Positions 7,662 through 18,865 of a DNA stretch of 64,000 bases are shown here, piece by piece. Source of the DNA: Hymenobacter crusticola (lineage in GTDB: Bacteria > Bacteroidota > Bacteroidia > Cytophagales > Hymenobacteraceae); contig NZ_MTSE01000004.1 in NCBI RefSeq assembly GCF_002154225.1, positions 434,001-498,000 of the forward strand, written 5' to 3'. Within the stretch, counting starts at the first letter, position 1; the number at the start of each line of letters is the position of its first letter. Under the pieces are notes generated by a model. It ran no database searches, had not been told where the DNA came from, and saw only the letters and a list, made by a program, of their open reading frames with translations. The translations under genes were made by a program, and so were the position numbers.

Positions 7662-8756
7662 ATGAATGATAATTCTAAACTAGAGCTGCCCTTCTACGCC
7701 AAGGCTCCGCTAGTGATGCTCGGCCTAGCTCTGCTAGTGCTGACGATTTACTTAGCCGGCGATATTCTGTTTCCGATTTTCTTCTCGGTCATCTTCGCTA
7801 TTCTGCTGCTGCCAGTGGAGCAGTGGCTGCTGCGACGCCGGGTGCCCGAGCTGTTGGCTATTACCCTGACGGTATTGCTCGGAGTGGCGACCCTGCTCGG
7901 GGTTATGTACTTTATTTACCTGCAAGCCGGCGAGCTAGCTACGCAGCTGCCGATGTTCAAGACCAAGCTGCTGCAAGCTCAGCAGCAGCTCGTGGCTTGG
8001 CTCGATGCACGCTTTGGCATCACCAACCAGCGTTTGCTCGGCTGGTTGCAGCAAGCCACGAGTCGCGCTACCGCGCTGGCCGGTCAGGCTCTCTCAACGG
8101 TGTCGGGGTTGCTGGTGGTGGTTACGTTGGTGCCGGTGTATATCTTTCTGTTGCTGCTGTACCGCGAGCGGTTGGTCAATTTCCTCATTCAGGTGTTTTC
8201 GGGCCAGCGGCACGATCCGGAAGTGGAGGAAGTGCTGCACGAGAGCAAAGGCACCATCCAAAGCTACATGACGGGCCTGCTAATTGAAGGGGCCATCGTG
8301 GCGGTGATGAACGTAATTGGGCTGCTGATCCTAGGTATTCCGTATGCTTTGCTGCTCGGCGTGCTAGGGGCCTTGCTGAATTTTATTCCCTACGTTGGCG
8401 GCCTGGTTGCTATTCTGCTGCCGGTGCTTATGGCCTTCGTTACCAAGCCCGGCTACCTCTACCCGGTAGGCGTAGTGGGCGTGTACATGGTCATTCAGTT
8501 TATTGACAACAACCTGCTGGTACCCCGCATTGTGGCGGGCAAAGTGCAGGTGAATGCCCTGGCCGCCGTCGTTGGAGTGCTGGTTGGCAACTCCATTGGG
8601 GGTATTCCGGGTATGTTTCTGGCGCTGCCGGGCATGGCCATCCTCAAGATTATTTTCGACCGCATTGAGGCGTTGAAACCTTGGGGTCTGCTGCTCGGCG
8701 ACGACGACCGCCCACGCAAGGTGAAAGACAACAACAGCGAAAAGGTGCTGACCTAA
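7662..8756 (+). CDS. AI-2E family transporter (PerM/TqsA-like)
   Basis: 364 residues from ATG 7662 (MNDNSKLELPFYAKAPLVM); an in-frame GTG at 7623 would add 13 unusual residues. About eight hydrophobic helices arranged as in the AI-2E/UPF0118 permeases: N-terminal pairs, a soluble amphipathic region (~100-160), then conserved IEGAIVAVMNVIGLLILGIP, LLNFIPYVGG and VIQFIDNNLLVPRIV near the C-terminus. Members export autoinducer-2 or act as ion-coupled exchangers, so substrate is open. Convergent with the lyase gene across a palindromic repeat. Confidence 0.85.
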   Translation: MNDNSKLELPFYAKAPLVMLGLALLVLTIYLAGDILFPIFFSVIFAILLLPVEQWLLRRRVPELLAITLTVLLGVATLLGVMYFIYLQAGELATQLPMFKTKLLQAQQQLVAWLDARFGITNQRLLGWLQQATSRATALAGQALSTVSGLLVVVTLVPVYIFLLLLYRERLVNFLIQVFSGQRHDPEVEEVLHESKGTIQSYMTGLLIEGAIVAVMNVIGLLILGIPYALLLGVLGALLNFIPYVGGLVAILLPVLMAFVTKPGYLYPVGVVGVYMVIQFIDNNLLVPRIVAGKVQVNALAAVVGVLVGNSIGGIPGMFLALPGMAILKIIFDRIEALKPWGLLLGDDDRPRKVKDNNSEKVLT

Positions 8757-8799
8757 GTCCTATGAGCAGTGGCCAAAACAGCTGCCTTTCGTCTATGTA

Positions 8800-8895
8800 G
8801 AACGTCATGCTGAGCTGGGCGAAGCATCTCTCCCGCCGAAGTAACTTCGATTACTACTGCGGTGAAGATGCTTTGCCCAGCTCAGCATGACGTTC
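8800..8895. repeat. Long palindromic intergenic repeat, copy A
   Basis: Left arm 8800-8829 and right arm 8866-8895 are inverted complements over 30 bases with one mismatch (GTCATGCTGAGCTGGGC core), around a 36-base centre. The same element, in reverse orientation, is at 50901-50988, and the centres also match (CCGAAGTAA ... GATTAC ... ACTGCG). It lies between convergent genes and ends in a T-run, so it may also terminate transcription. It looks like a non-autonomous MITE/REP-type repeat. Confidence 0.85.
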
Positions 8896-8943
8896 TTTTT
8901 GCACTCCACCCAGACACCTAGGTCTGAAGCAGGCGTTAGCGGA

Positions 8944-10326
8944 TTATTTGCTCTTGTCCTTATACGTACGCTTCAGCCACGACTCCGGCACGGGCACAAT
9001 GCAGATATTCATCGACTTGTTATCAGCTGATAGCATCGCCGACTGAATCTGAATGCGGGTGCCGTCGGGGCTGAACGTGGGGTGGGGGTGGTCGGCGGCG
9101 GTTTCCTTGTGGCCAGTCGTCAGCAGGAGCATCTCGTGCGTGTGGCGGTCGATGAGGTAAAGGCTGCGCGAGAAGTCGTCGCCCACGGCAAAGCGGCCGT
9201 CAGCTGAGCCGCTCACGTGCCACAGGCCGCTGCCACTGGGCGTTTGGCCGGCAATGGTCATCTCGCGGGTGCGCAGGTTCACAATACCTAGGCCCGTAGG
9301 TTTCTCGCGCGTGCCCGACTCGCCCCAGCCCGCTTCTTGGCCAGGGTTGCGCGGGTCGCTTGGTGAGTTGCTGGCCGTAGCGGCGTCTTTGTTGAAGTTG
9401 ATTTTGCGGTGGCCCATGAGCGCAAAGGCTACTTCATCGCGCGTAATCACGGCTTCGTGCGTCACCCACTCGTAATCGGCTTCGGGGTAAAGCGGACGCA
9501 GGCCCGAGCCATCGGCCAACACCGTCCACGTGCGTTGAGGCGATTTGCCGCCGGTTTCCCAGCAAAACACAATCTCGCCCGGCACCCACGGGTTCGTCTG
9601 CACGTGCCCAATCTGGAATGGCACCGATACCACGTGTTTGAATTGGCCCGTTTTGAGGTTCATGCTAGCTAGCCCGGCTGGGCCCGCGCCCATGTTCCGC
9701 GGCCCAAAGTTCGTTTCAATTTTCGTGTTGGCGGCTAGGTGCTTGGCGGCCTCTGCCTTGCCCACTCGAAAATAGACCACGTCCTCGTTGGCATCCAGGG
9801 CCATGTCGCCGCCGGCGCCCATCTCGGGCGGGGTGGTGCCGCACACCCGTTGGTACACGCTGGGGGCCTGCATCTTACCGGCCTTGCTATCGGCAAACAC
9901 CTTGGCTAGGTCCACTTCCACGATTTGCACACTCGTCGCCGGATTTTCCTTGGTGGTGCCGGCTGGGTTGCGCATAAAGTACAGCTTCATCGACTTGCGG
10001 CCGATGTTGAGCATGCCCGTGTAGCCGCCCTCCGTCACCTGCACCATCTCGCCGGTCTTCTCATTCACGGCCATAGCCTCGCCTGGCACGCGCCCCGAGC
10101 GGAAGACAAGCCACTGCCCATCGGAAGTCCATTGGTTGTGCGTCTGATAAATCTTGGAGTCGCCGGCGGGTGTGCTGGTCAGGAAGGTGAGCATGGTGCC
10201 CGTAACGGGGTCCTTCACCACCTTGCGCTCGGAGGGGAAGCGTTTGCCGATTTGGGCAGAAGCCGGGGCAACGAGCAGGCAGGCAGCGCTTAGCGCCGCA
10301 AAGAATAGGGTAGGTTTGCTTTTCAT
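8944..10326 (-). CDS. Secreted oligogalacturonate-lyase-like protein (PL22-like)
   Basis: 460 residues from ATG 10326 with a clear signal peptide (MKSKPTLFFAALSAACLLVAPASA). The remainder reads as a beta-propeller with repeated WTSDGQWLVFRSGR / TFSPDGTRIQIQSAML strands. Segments such as GHVQTNPWVPGEIVFCWETGG, DGSGLRPLYPEADYEWVTHE and ALMGHRKINF resemble oligogalacturonate lyase (polysaccharide lyase family 22), which cleaves pectin fragments using metal-binding His residues. TolB-type propeller is the fallback description. The adjacent DUF1080 gene suggests carbohydrate processing in the periplasm. Confidence 0.65.
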   Translation of the reverse strand: MKSKPTLFFAALSAACLLVAPASAQIGKRFPSERKVVKDPVTGTMLTFLTSTPAGDSKIYQTHNQWTSDGQWLVFRSGRVPGEAMAVNEKTGEMVQVTEGGYTGMLNIGRKSMKLYFMRNPAGTTKENPATSVQIVEVDLAKVFADSKAGKMQAPSVYQRVCGTTPPEMGAGGDMALDANEDVVYFRVGKAEAAKHLAANTKIETNFGPRNMGAGPAGLASMNLKTGQFKHVVSVPFQIGHVQTNPWVPGEIVFCWETGGKSPQRTWTVLADGSGLRPLYPEADYEWVTHEAVITRDEVAFALMGHRKINFNKDAATASNSPSDPRNPGQEAGWGESGTREKPTGLGIVNLRTREMTIAGQTPSGSGLWHVSGSADGRFAVGDDFSRSLYLIDRHTHEMLLLTTGHKETAADHPHPTFSPDGTRIQIQSAMLSADNKSMNICIVPVPESWLKRTYKDKSK

Positions 10327-10499
10327 GGTGGGTTGGGTGAGGGCTAGCATCCAAGAGGAACTCCGCAAGTAGGTGCTTGCGAATCAGACCTCTAAAGACG
10401 CTGCCCCACACTACCGCTCCATCCTGCACCCTCCTGTTACTTCCCTACCTAGCTTGTGCTTCTCTAGGTCGGTTCTGCCTGGGCGTATTGGCCTGGCGC

Positions 10500-11396
10500 T
10501 TACTTAAAGTAACGGGTATACTCGGCGGGCATAGCATCCAGCGGCTTGATCATGATGTCTTTGTAAAAGACTTCGGCCGCTTCACTTTGCAGTTGGATCT
10601 TTCCGTGGGTCAGAGGTTGGCGTTGCCCATCGACTACGAACCCGGAGTTATTCACGGCCAGCACCATGTGGCCGTTCACCAAGTGTATGCTCTGGCCGTT
10701 CACGTTGATGAGCTCTAGCTCAGTCCACTGGCCGTTAGGCGATTCGTAGTTGGCGGCCGCCTGGCAAAAACCGGGGCCGCCCCTGCCCATTCTCAGCGGA
10801 GCCGCCGTAGGGTTGTATTTCAGCGTGTCTTTGGTGGAATTATAGGCCGCGTTTATATCCGCCGTTGAGTTGGCGATACACCAGAAATCACCCATAGCGT
10901 TGCCCTTCTCGTGTTCCGACACTTGAAACTCCTGCGCCAGCATCCAGCTGTGCCAGTAATCGACGCCGCACTCGCCCTGGCTGTTGTAGAGCACGCCACT
11001 GTCGCGGGGCTCATCTAGGCGCGGTACCCATTTTTTGGTGCCCCACTTCACTTTAAGCTTCAGGTGATAATTCTTGAAATCCTGCTTGGTGAAGACGCAG
11101 CCGTATATCTCGCCGCTAATGCGCAGCACCGGTTTGCCTTCCTGCATCACCACAGTAAACACTTGTGCCTCGTTTTTATCGTAGCCAATGGGTGGAATCG
11201 GTTTACCTTGAGCGTCGGTGGGGGTCTTGCCTTTGTAACCTAGCTGGTGGCGGTAGCTTTCGAAAGTTCGCCACTTGCTCAGGCTCTTATCGAGCAATGG
11301 CTGCCAGGTAGCAGGAGCTTTAGGCGGAGCAGTCTTAAAGGAAATAGCGGGTAACAGCAGCGTAGCGCCGAGCAGCAGAGTAGGCCATCTTTTCAT
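10500..11396 (-). CDS. DUF1080 protein (3-keto-disaccharide hydrolase family)
   Basis: 298 residues with a signal peptide (MKRWPTLLLGATLLLPAISF). DUF1080 features: WQPLLDKSLSKWRTFES at the start, FKNYHLKLKVKWG, DSGVLYNSQGE, EFQVSEHEKGNAMGDFW, NGQWTELELINVNGQSIHLVNG and a final KIQLQSEAAEVFYKDIMIKPL, all of the concanavalin-like jelly-roll pattern. Relatives hydrolyse 3-keto-glycosides. Same strand as the PL22-like gene 170 bases downstream, so the pair may be co-transcribed. Confidence 0.88.
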   Translation of the reverse strand: MKRWPTLLLGATLLLPAISFKTAPPKAPATWQPLLDKSLSKWRTFESYRHQLGYKGKTPTDAQGKPIPPIGYDKNEAQVFTVVMQEGKPVLRISGEIYGCVFTKQDFKNYHLKLKVKWGTKKWVPRLDEPRDSGVLYNSQGECGVDYWHSWMLAQEFQVSEHEKGNAMGDFWCIANSTADINAAYNSTKDTLKYNPTAAPLRMGRGGPGFCQAAANYESPNGQWTELELINVNGQSIHLVNGHMVLAVNNSGFVVDGQRQPLTHGKIQLQSEAAEVFYKDIMIKPLDAMPAEYTRYFK

Positions 11397-11551
11397 AGCT
11401 GGAAGGGTGGTTTGGTGAGGTAGAAACCAAATCTAGTCATTTCAGGCTGCCGACTAAACAGTCGAGAAGTTAGCATTCCAGATAACCTTCACCAGCCGGC
11501 TTAGTATGAATACGTAAAGCTCTCCTTTACTCACCTCCCCACCACTACCTA

Positions 11552-12040
11552 ATGACTACTTCCAACCAACCCGACGACCAAAACCAAGCGCCTGACCCGG
11601 CCCAGCTCGGTGGCGACCAAGCCCCTGCCACGCGCTCCGAAGATGACCCGCGTGATATGTCCACCGTCATGGCCGATGCCGATGCAGACCGTAGCAAAGC
11701 CCCCGGCGCGGCCTTCGGCAACAGCGACCCACAACCCGGCCAAGGTTCCAACTTCGACCAGCAGCGCCGGCAAGGAGCCGCCGGAACCGGCAACAACTCC
11801 GATGACGCCGTAGGGCAAGGCGACGGCATGGGCCGCGCCGGCTTCAACGGCGACGAAGACCGCGGCTACGACCAAAGCGGCCATCGTGGTGGCCTAGGTA
11901 GCAGCGGCGGCCGCGAAGACCTCACGGAGCGCAACGTTGATACCGAGCAAAACCCCTACACCGGCGGCGACTACAAGCAACCTGACAAATCGGAAGCCCA
12001 AAACCTAGGTCTGAACAGCCAAAACCCCACCAACGAGTAA
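11552..12040 (+). CDS. Low-complexity hydrophilic protein
   Basis: 162 residues with no hydrophobic segment, dominated by D, G, N, Q, E, S, P and A (for example TRSEDDPRDMSTVMADADAD, GNNSDDAVGQGDGMGRAGFN). No domain is recognised; it reads as intrinsically disordered and resembles stress/desiccation-type hydrophilins only in composition. ATG at 11552 follows a short AT-rich leader, and a terminator is at 12131. Function unknown. Confidence 0.65.
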   Translation: MTTSNQPDDQNQAPDPAQLGGDQAPATRSEDDPRDMSTVMADADADRSKAPGAAFGNSDPQPGQGSNFDQQRRQGAAGTGNNSDDAVGQGDGMGRAGFNGDEDRGYDQSGHRGGLGSSGGREDLTERNVDTEQNPYTGGDYKQPDKSEAQNLGLNSQNPTNE

Positions 12041-12130
12041 GCCCCGACGCATATACTTGTCGTGCGGGCCGCTGCGAGTTACCTAGGTTTCGTGGCAAGC
12101 GGCCAAGCATTCGTGCTTTAGCAATAAATA

Positions 12131-12160
12131 AAACGTCCTGCTGAACTAAGCAGGACGTTT
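12131..12160 (+). terminator. Intrinsic terminator between convergent genes
   Basis: AAACGTCCTGCT (12131-12142) pairs perfectly with AGCAGGACGTTT (12149-12160), followed by a T-run. It ends the hydrophilic protein gene and could serve the opposing esterase gene. Confidence 0.88.
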
Positions 12161-12241
12161 TTGATTTTATCGGCAGCACAGTCGGCGGTTGTCAGCAGAA
12201 AGTAAGCACTGTTTTGCTCGGCTGTTAGAAAGGCTATTATA

Positions 12242-13111
12242 TTATTTAGAGGTGCTCACCGGATGGAGAAGCCGTAGCGCATTAAAAACAGCATGATGCG
12301 TAATGGTAGCATGGTTCTCCTGCGGTAGATAATCGAAGTTGACCTGCAAATTTTTGTTTTTCAGTAGCATTAATTTCTCTACCAATAAATTGGCGTCGAC
12401 TTCCATCACGTGAGGTATATCGCTCGGGCCTAGCCCTTCTTTTCCAACGCCTATGTAAATTCCTTTTTTGGATTTAACCGTTTGAGTTAGAGCTTCGGTG
12501 TTTAATTTCAATAGCGAACCATCATCCCACCAAAGGCTTGGACTGATAATAATATACTGACTAAATAAGTCTGGTTTCTTAAGTAATATTTCAGTAGCCA
12601 CTAATCCCGCTAACGATTGCCCGATCAACGTTGTGAATGGATTTGTTTTGTACTTGCTCTGAATATACGGTTGTAACTCCTTTTCTACAAAGGCAATAAA
12701 CCTAGCAGAATGGCCGGCGGTCGGATAGCGTTTTTTGTCAGCTTCAATCGTTGTTGGATACGTAAAATCTCTTTTTCGGTCGACGTTAGCGATACCCACA
12801 ATAATTGATTTTGGCACTCTATTTATCCAAGGAAAGCTGTTGAATTGATATAGGCCAACAATATGAATAAAATCTTCATCGGCGGAGCCATCGAGTAGAT
12901 AAACTACCGGATACTTAATAGTGTCATTATTACTGTATCCTTCAGGAAGATAAATATTAATGGTTCTTTTCTCCGAAAGTTCTGTCGACTGTATTTCATC
13001 GATAGTGCCAAGAACGAAGGGCTTACTTTGCTCAGTATTTTTCTTTTTTCTAGTTTGGCCAAATGATGCCGTAGCTAAAAAGGCCAGCAGAATGATGTAA
13101 ATTGTTTTCAA
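12242..13111 (-). CDS. Secreted alpha/beta-hydrolase esterase (Esterase D-like)
   Basis: 289 residues with a signal peptide (MKTIYIILLAFLATASFG). It belongs to the putative-esterase family (PF00756-type): INIYLPEGYSNNDTIKYPVVYLLDG, nucleophile elbow LIGQSLAGLVATEIL (Ser), and a C-terminal His in ENHATITHHA. Such enzymes cleave acyl esters, including siderophore and carbohydrate esters. It is conspicuously AT-rich, with codons such as AAA, AAT, ATA and TTA, unlike the GC-rich neighbours, which points to recent acquisition from a low-GC Bacteroidota. Confidence 0.85.
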   Translation of the reverse strand: MKTIYIILLAFLATASFGQTRKKKNTEQSKPFVLGTIDEIQSTELSEKRTINIYLPEGYSNNDTIKYPVVYLLDGSADEDFIHIVGLYQFNSFPWINRVPKSIIVGIANVDRKRDFTYPTTIEADKKRYPTAGHSARFIAFVEKELQPYIQSKYKTNPFTTLIGQSLAGLVATEILLKKPDLFSQYIIISPSLWWDDGSLLKLNTEALTQTVKSKKGIYIGVGKEGLGPSDIPHVMEVDANLLVEKLMLLKNKNLQVNFDYLPQENHATITHHAVFNALRLLHPVSTSK

Positions 13112-13271
13112 CGGATATACTATTTAAAGGCGCTTGTCTAGTTTGTGCTAAGAAAATGTTGAAGCGAAAATTCTGCTCGATGTTGAAAGTGAAGGAAGGA
13201 GCTAGCTTTTTATAACCTTTGCCCGAGGCCAGGATGCCTAACTCAATATTCACTGGCCAGCCGTACTGCTT

Positions 13272-16649
<3,378 letters not shown>

Positions 16650-16726
16650 ACACCTAGGTTACGAACCTGAAAGGTACCTAAAATGTGCTGTTGAGTGAAG
16701 AGCCTGAAGCTAAAGTCCGGGGCAGC

Positions 16727-17188
16727 TTACAGCGGGCGGTTAAACTTGCCGTTGGTGATGGTTTTGGTGGTTGAGGGTGTGCTAAACTTGTCCGTACCTG
16801 TGAAGGTGAAGGTGCCCTTGAGTGTTGTTGCCGTGAGGGTCGTTACCGTAATAGTGCCGCTGGTCGCTGTATACAGCTTGTCAGACGCATAGGAGGCCTG
16901 CGCTCCGTTGCGGCTCGTTGCTAGGTCGTAGGTGCCTACACTCTTAGGTATCACGAGGTAGAGCCCATCTGATACGGGGCCATTACCTACCCCAGCTTGG
17001 TTGATTGACAGATCAATAGTCGAGGCGTTTACCTGTGTACTTCCACCTGGTATCTTGGTCTCCTTGCCATCAGCGGTCCAACTGGTACCAACATATTCGG
17101 GCTCAGCGTCTTTCTTCGAACAGGCAATCAAGGAAGTGAGCACCAGCAGAGAGGCCGCGGCGCGCATAGAAAATAAGCTCGAAATCAT
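16727..17188 (-). CDS. Small lipoprotein
   Basis: 153 residues with an N-terminal signal and lipobox (VLTSLIAC, then SKKD), so lipidated and probably envelope-anchored. The mature part opens with GTSWTADGKETKIPGGST and ends in beta-rich repeats TSGTITVTTLTATTLKGTFTFTGTD, a pattern common in small Bacteroidetes lipoproteins (DUF6252-like). ATG at 17188 or the internal ATG at 17167 could be the start. Role unknown. Confidence 0.7.
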   Translation of the reverse strand: MISSLFSMRAAASLLVLTSLIACSKKDAEPEYVGTSWTADGKETKIPGGSTQVNASTIDLSINQAGVGNGPVSDGLYLVIPKSVGTYDLATSRNGAQASYASDKLYTATSGTITVTTLTATTLKGTFTFTGTDKFSTPSTTKTITNGKFNRPL

Positions 17189-17417
17189 AGAATAGAAAGG
17201 TTCGTTAGACTGCTGGCAAGATAAGGGTTCCTCGTAGCAGCTTGGCTACTATTGTTGCTGCTAGGTCGGATTTACATTCCAGTATTAAGGAGCTCATAAT
17301 TAGCTATCAGCTCGTGCGTATAGTTAGGAAATGGTTCTCTTTGGAGCCGGTAGAAATACTTCTATATTAAGTCCATCTTAGTTTATGTATACGCTTTAGT
17401 AATATCTTCTTGTTTGT

Positions 17418-18053
17418 ATGTTTAAGTACACCGTGATTCTCGCTTCTATTGCGCTTCTGTCGCCTTTGAGCAGCTCGGCTTTTTCTGCTTATAATCCCGT
17501 CGATTCAGCTCGAACTAACCACACAAATCATTTGATTAAAGCAGGGCTGCGCAGTCTACTACCCGTAGATGTTGCTGCTACCTACGAACGGCAATTGTCG
17601 CCTCGTTTCGCAGTGTTAGGCAGTATCGGGTATTGGAATACTGGCTTCAAAGGCGGCTCCATTTACCATGACTACGACGGTAGCTTTATTGAAGATAGCT
17701 ATACTTGGCATCAGCGTACTTTCACGACGGACGCACAACTCCGCTATTATTTTCGCCGTCGTCGTCCGCATCGGGCGCTGAGTGGCTGGTACACAGCCCT
17801 CAATCTGCACGGTTTCTATCAGGCTAGTTGGGAACGCCACACCCGCTACGTAGAACAAAATAGTGATCAAACTCGGCTGGTCATTCAACCTCAACTACTG
17901 CTAGGTCGCCAATGGTCTTTCGGAAAGCATTTGGTGGCAGATACGTTCATGGGAATGAATATCTATCGCCGTTCATCCGCTAATCGGCCCAACCCGCGTG
18001 CTTACCGCGGAGGATTAGGTTGGGGAGTACAAGTAGGGTGGCGAATAAATTAA
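17418..18053 (+). CDS. Outer-membrane beta-barrel protein
   Basis: 211 residues with a signal peptide (MFKYTVILASIALLSPLSSSAFS). The mature part alternates short aromatic beta-strands and polar turns (LPVDVAATYERQLSPRFAVLGSIGYWN, LVIQPQLLLGRQWSFGKHLVADTFMGMNIY) and ends in a strand (GLGWGVQVGWRIN), typical of 8-10 stranded outer-membrane barrels of the DUF3575-like kind. No specific function is inferred. The next gene is also a barrel on the same strand. Confidence 0.65.
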   Translation: MFKYTVILASIALLSPLSSSAFSAYNPVDSARTNHTNHLIKAGLRSLLPVDVAATYERQLSPRFAVLGSIGYWNTGFKGGSIYHDYDGSFIEDSYTWHQRTFTTDAQLRYYFRRRRPHRALSGWYTALNLHGFYQASWERHTRYVEQNSDQTRLVIQPQLLLGRQWSFGKHLVADTFMGMNIYRRSSANRPNPRAYRGGLGWGVQVGWRIN

Positions 18054-18135
18054 ATAAGCCGCTACCTCTATATGATACGCAGTAAGATGATCGTTGAAAA
18101 ATCATTCTATACTTCGTTGCCTATTCCTCATCATT

Positions 18136-18750
18136 ATGAAAAATCTTCTATGCCCCGGTTTGTTGCTAATCTGCAGTCTTTGGGGCGCAAATACGCAGGC
18201 GCAAGGGTTTCGCTTTGGCATCCGGGCGGGTGCTAACCTCTCAACGGCCGCCGGGCCTGACGCCAATAAGCCGGAAGCTATTTGGGGTCCCGCCGCGGGG
18301 CTGGTTGCGAATGTACCTCTCACGCCGTCCAACTTCTTTTCCTTTCAGCCTGAGTTGCTGTACTCCCGCAAAGGGTATTGGATGATCAACCCTTCTGTTA
18401 GCTCCCCAACCCGCGTGCTTTTGCACTATTTGAACCTGCCTTTGCTAGCCAAAATAAAGGTAGGCGGCTTGGTGCTAGAAGCAGGTCCACAGGTAGGATA
18501 TCTTCTTGACCTCAGAGATTATAGTCCTATAGCCAGCAACCGTGATCCTAATAAGCTGGATCCTTACCGGCGATGGGAGCTAGGCTACCTAGCAGGCATT
18601 GGCTACGAACTGAAAAATGGCGTAGGGGTAGGGGTGCGCTACAATGCGGGCCTAACGCATGTGCGTCAAGTTCCGACTAATGTTACACCCCTTCGGTTTC
18701 ACAATGCCGCTTTTCAGTTTCAGCTAAGCTATTTGGTTACTCGTCGCTAA
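18136..18750 (+). CDS. Porin-family outer-membrane beta-barrel (PF13568-like)
   Basis: 204 residues from ATG 18136 with a signal peptide (MKNLLCPGLLLICSLWGANTQA). FRFGIRAGANLSTAAGP is the classic opening of the outer-membrane beta-barrel family PF13568, followed by FFSFQPELLYSRKGYW, LHYLNLPLLAKIKVGGLVLEAGPQVGYLL and a final strand HNAAFQFQLSYLV. An upstream TTG-initiated extension (from 18094) is unlikely. It ends before a strong terminator. Confidence 0.82.
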   Translation: MKNLLCPGLLLICSLWGANTQAQGFRFGIRAGANLSTAAGPDANKPEAIWGPAAGLVANVPLTPSNFFSFQPELLYSRKGYWMINPSVSSPTRVLLHYLNLPLLAKIKVGGLVLEAGPQVGYLLDLRDYSPIASNRDPNKLDPYRRWELGYLAGIGYELKNGVGVGVRYNAGLTHVRQVPTNVTPLRFHNAAFQFQLSYLVTRR

Positions 18751-18800
18751 AACAGCGCTAGACGAAATGGAGCGAAAACCTAGCTGTTCTCATAAACAAA

Positions 18801-18834
18801 AGAAGCCCTAGCTGCATCAGCAGCTAGGGCTTCT
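18801..18834 (+). terminator. Terminator with CTAGCTGC core, copy 1
   Basis: AGAAGCCCTAGCTGC (18801-18815) pairs perfectly with GCAGCTAGGGCTTCT (18820-18834) around ATCA, followed by a T-run. It lies between convergent genes. A near-identical hairpin is at 26075-26112. Confidence 0.9.
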
Positions 18835-18865
18835 TTTTGTGAATTGCGTTAAGCCAGGCAATGAC

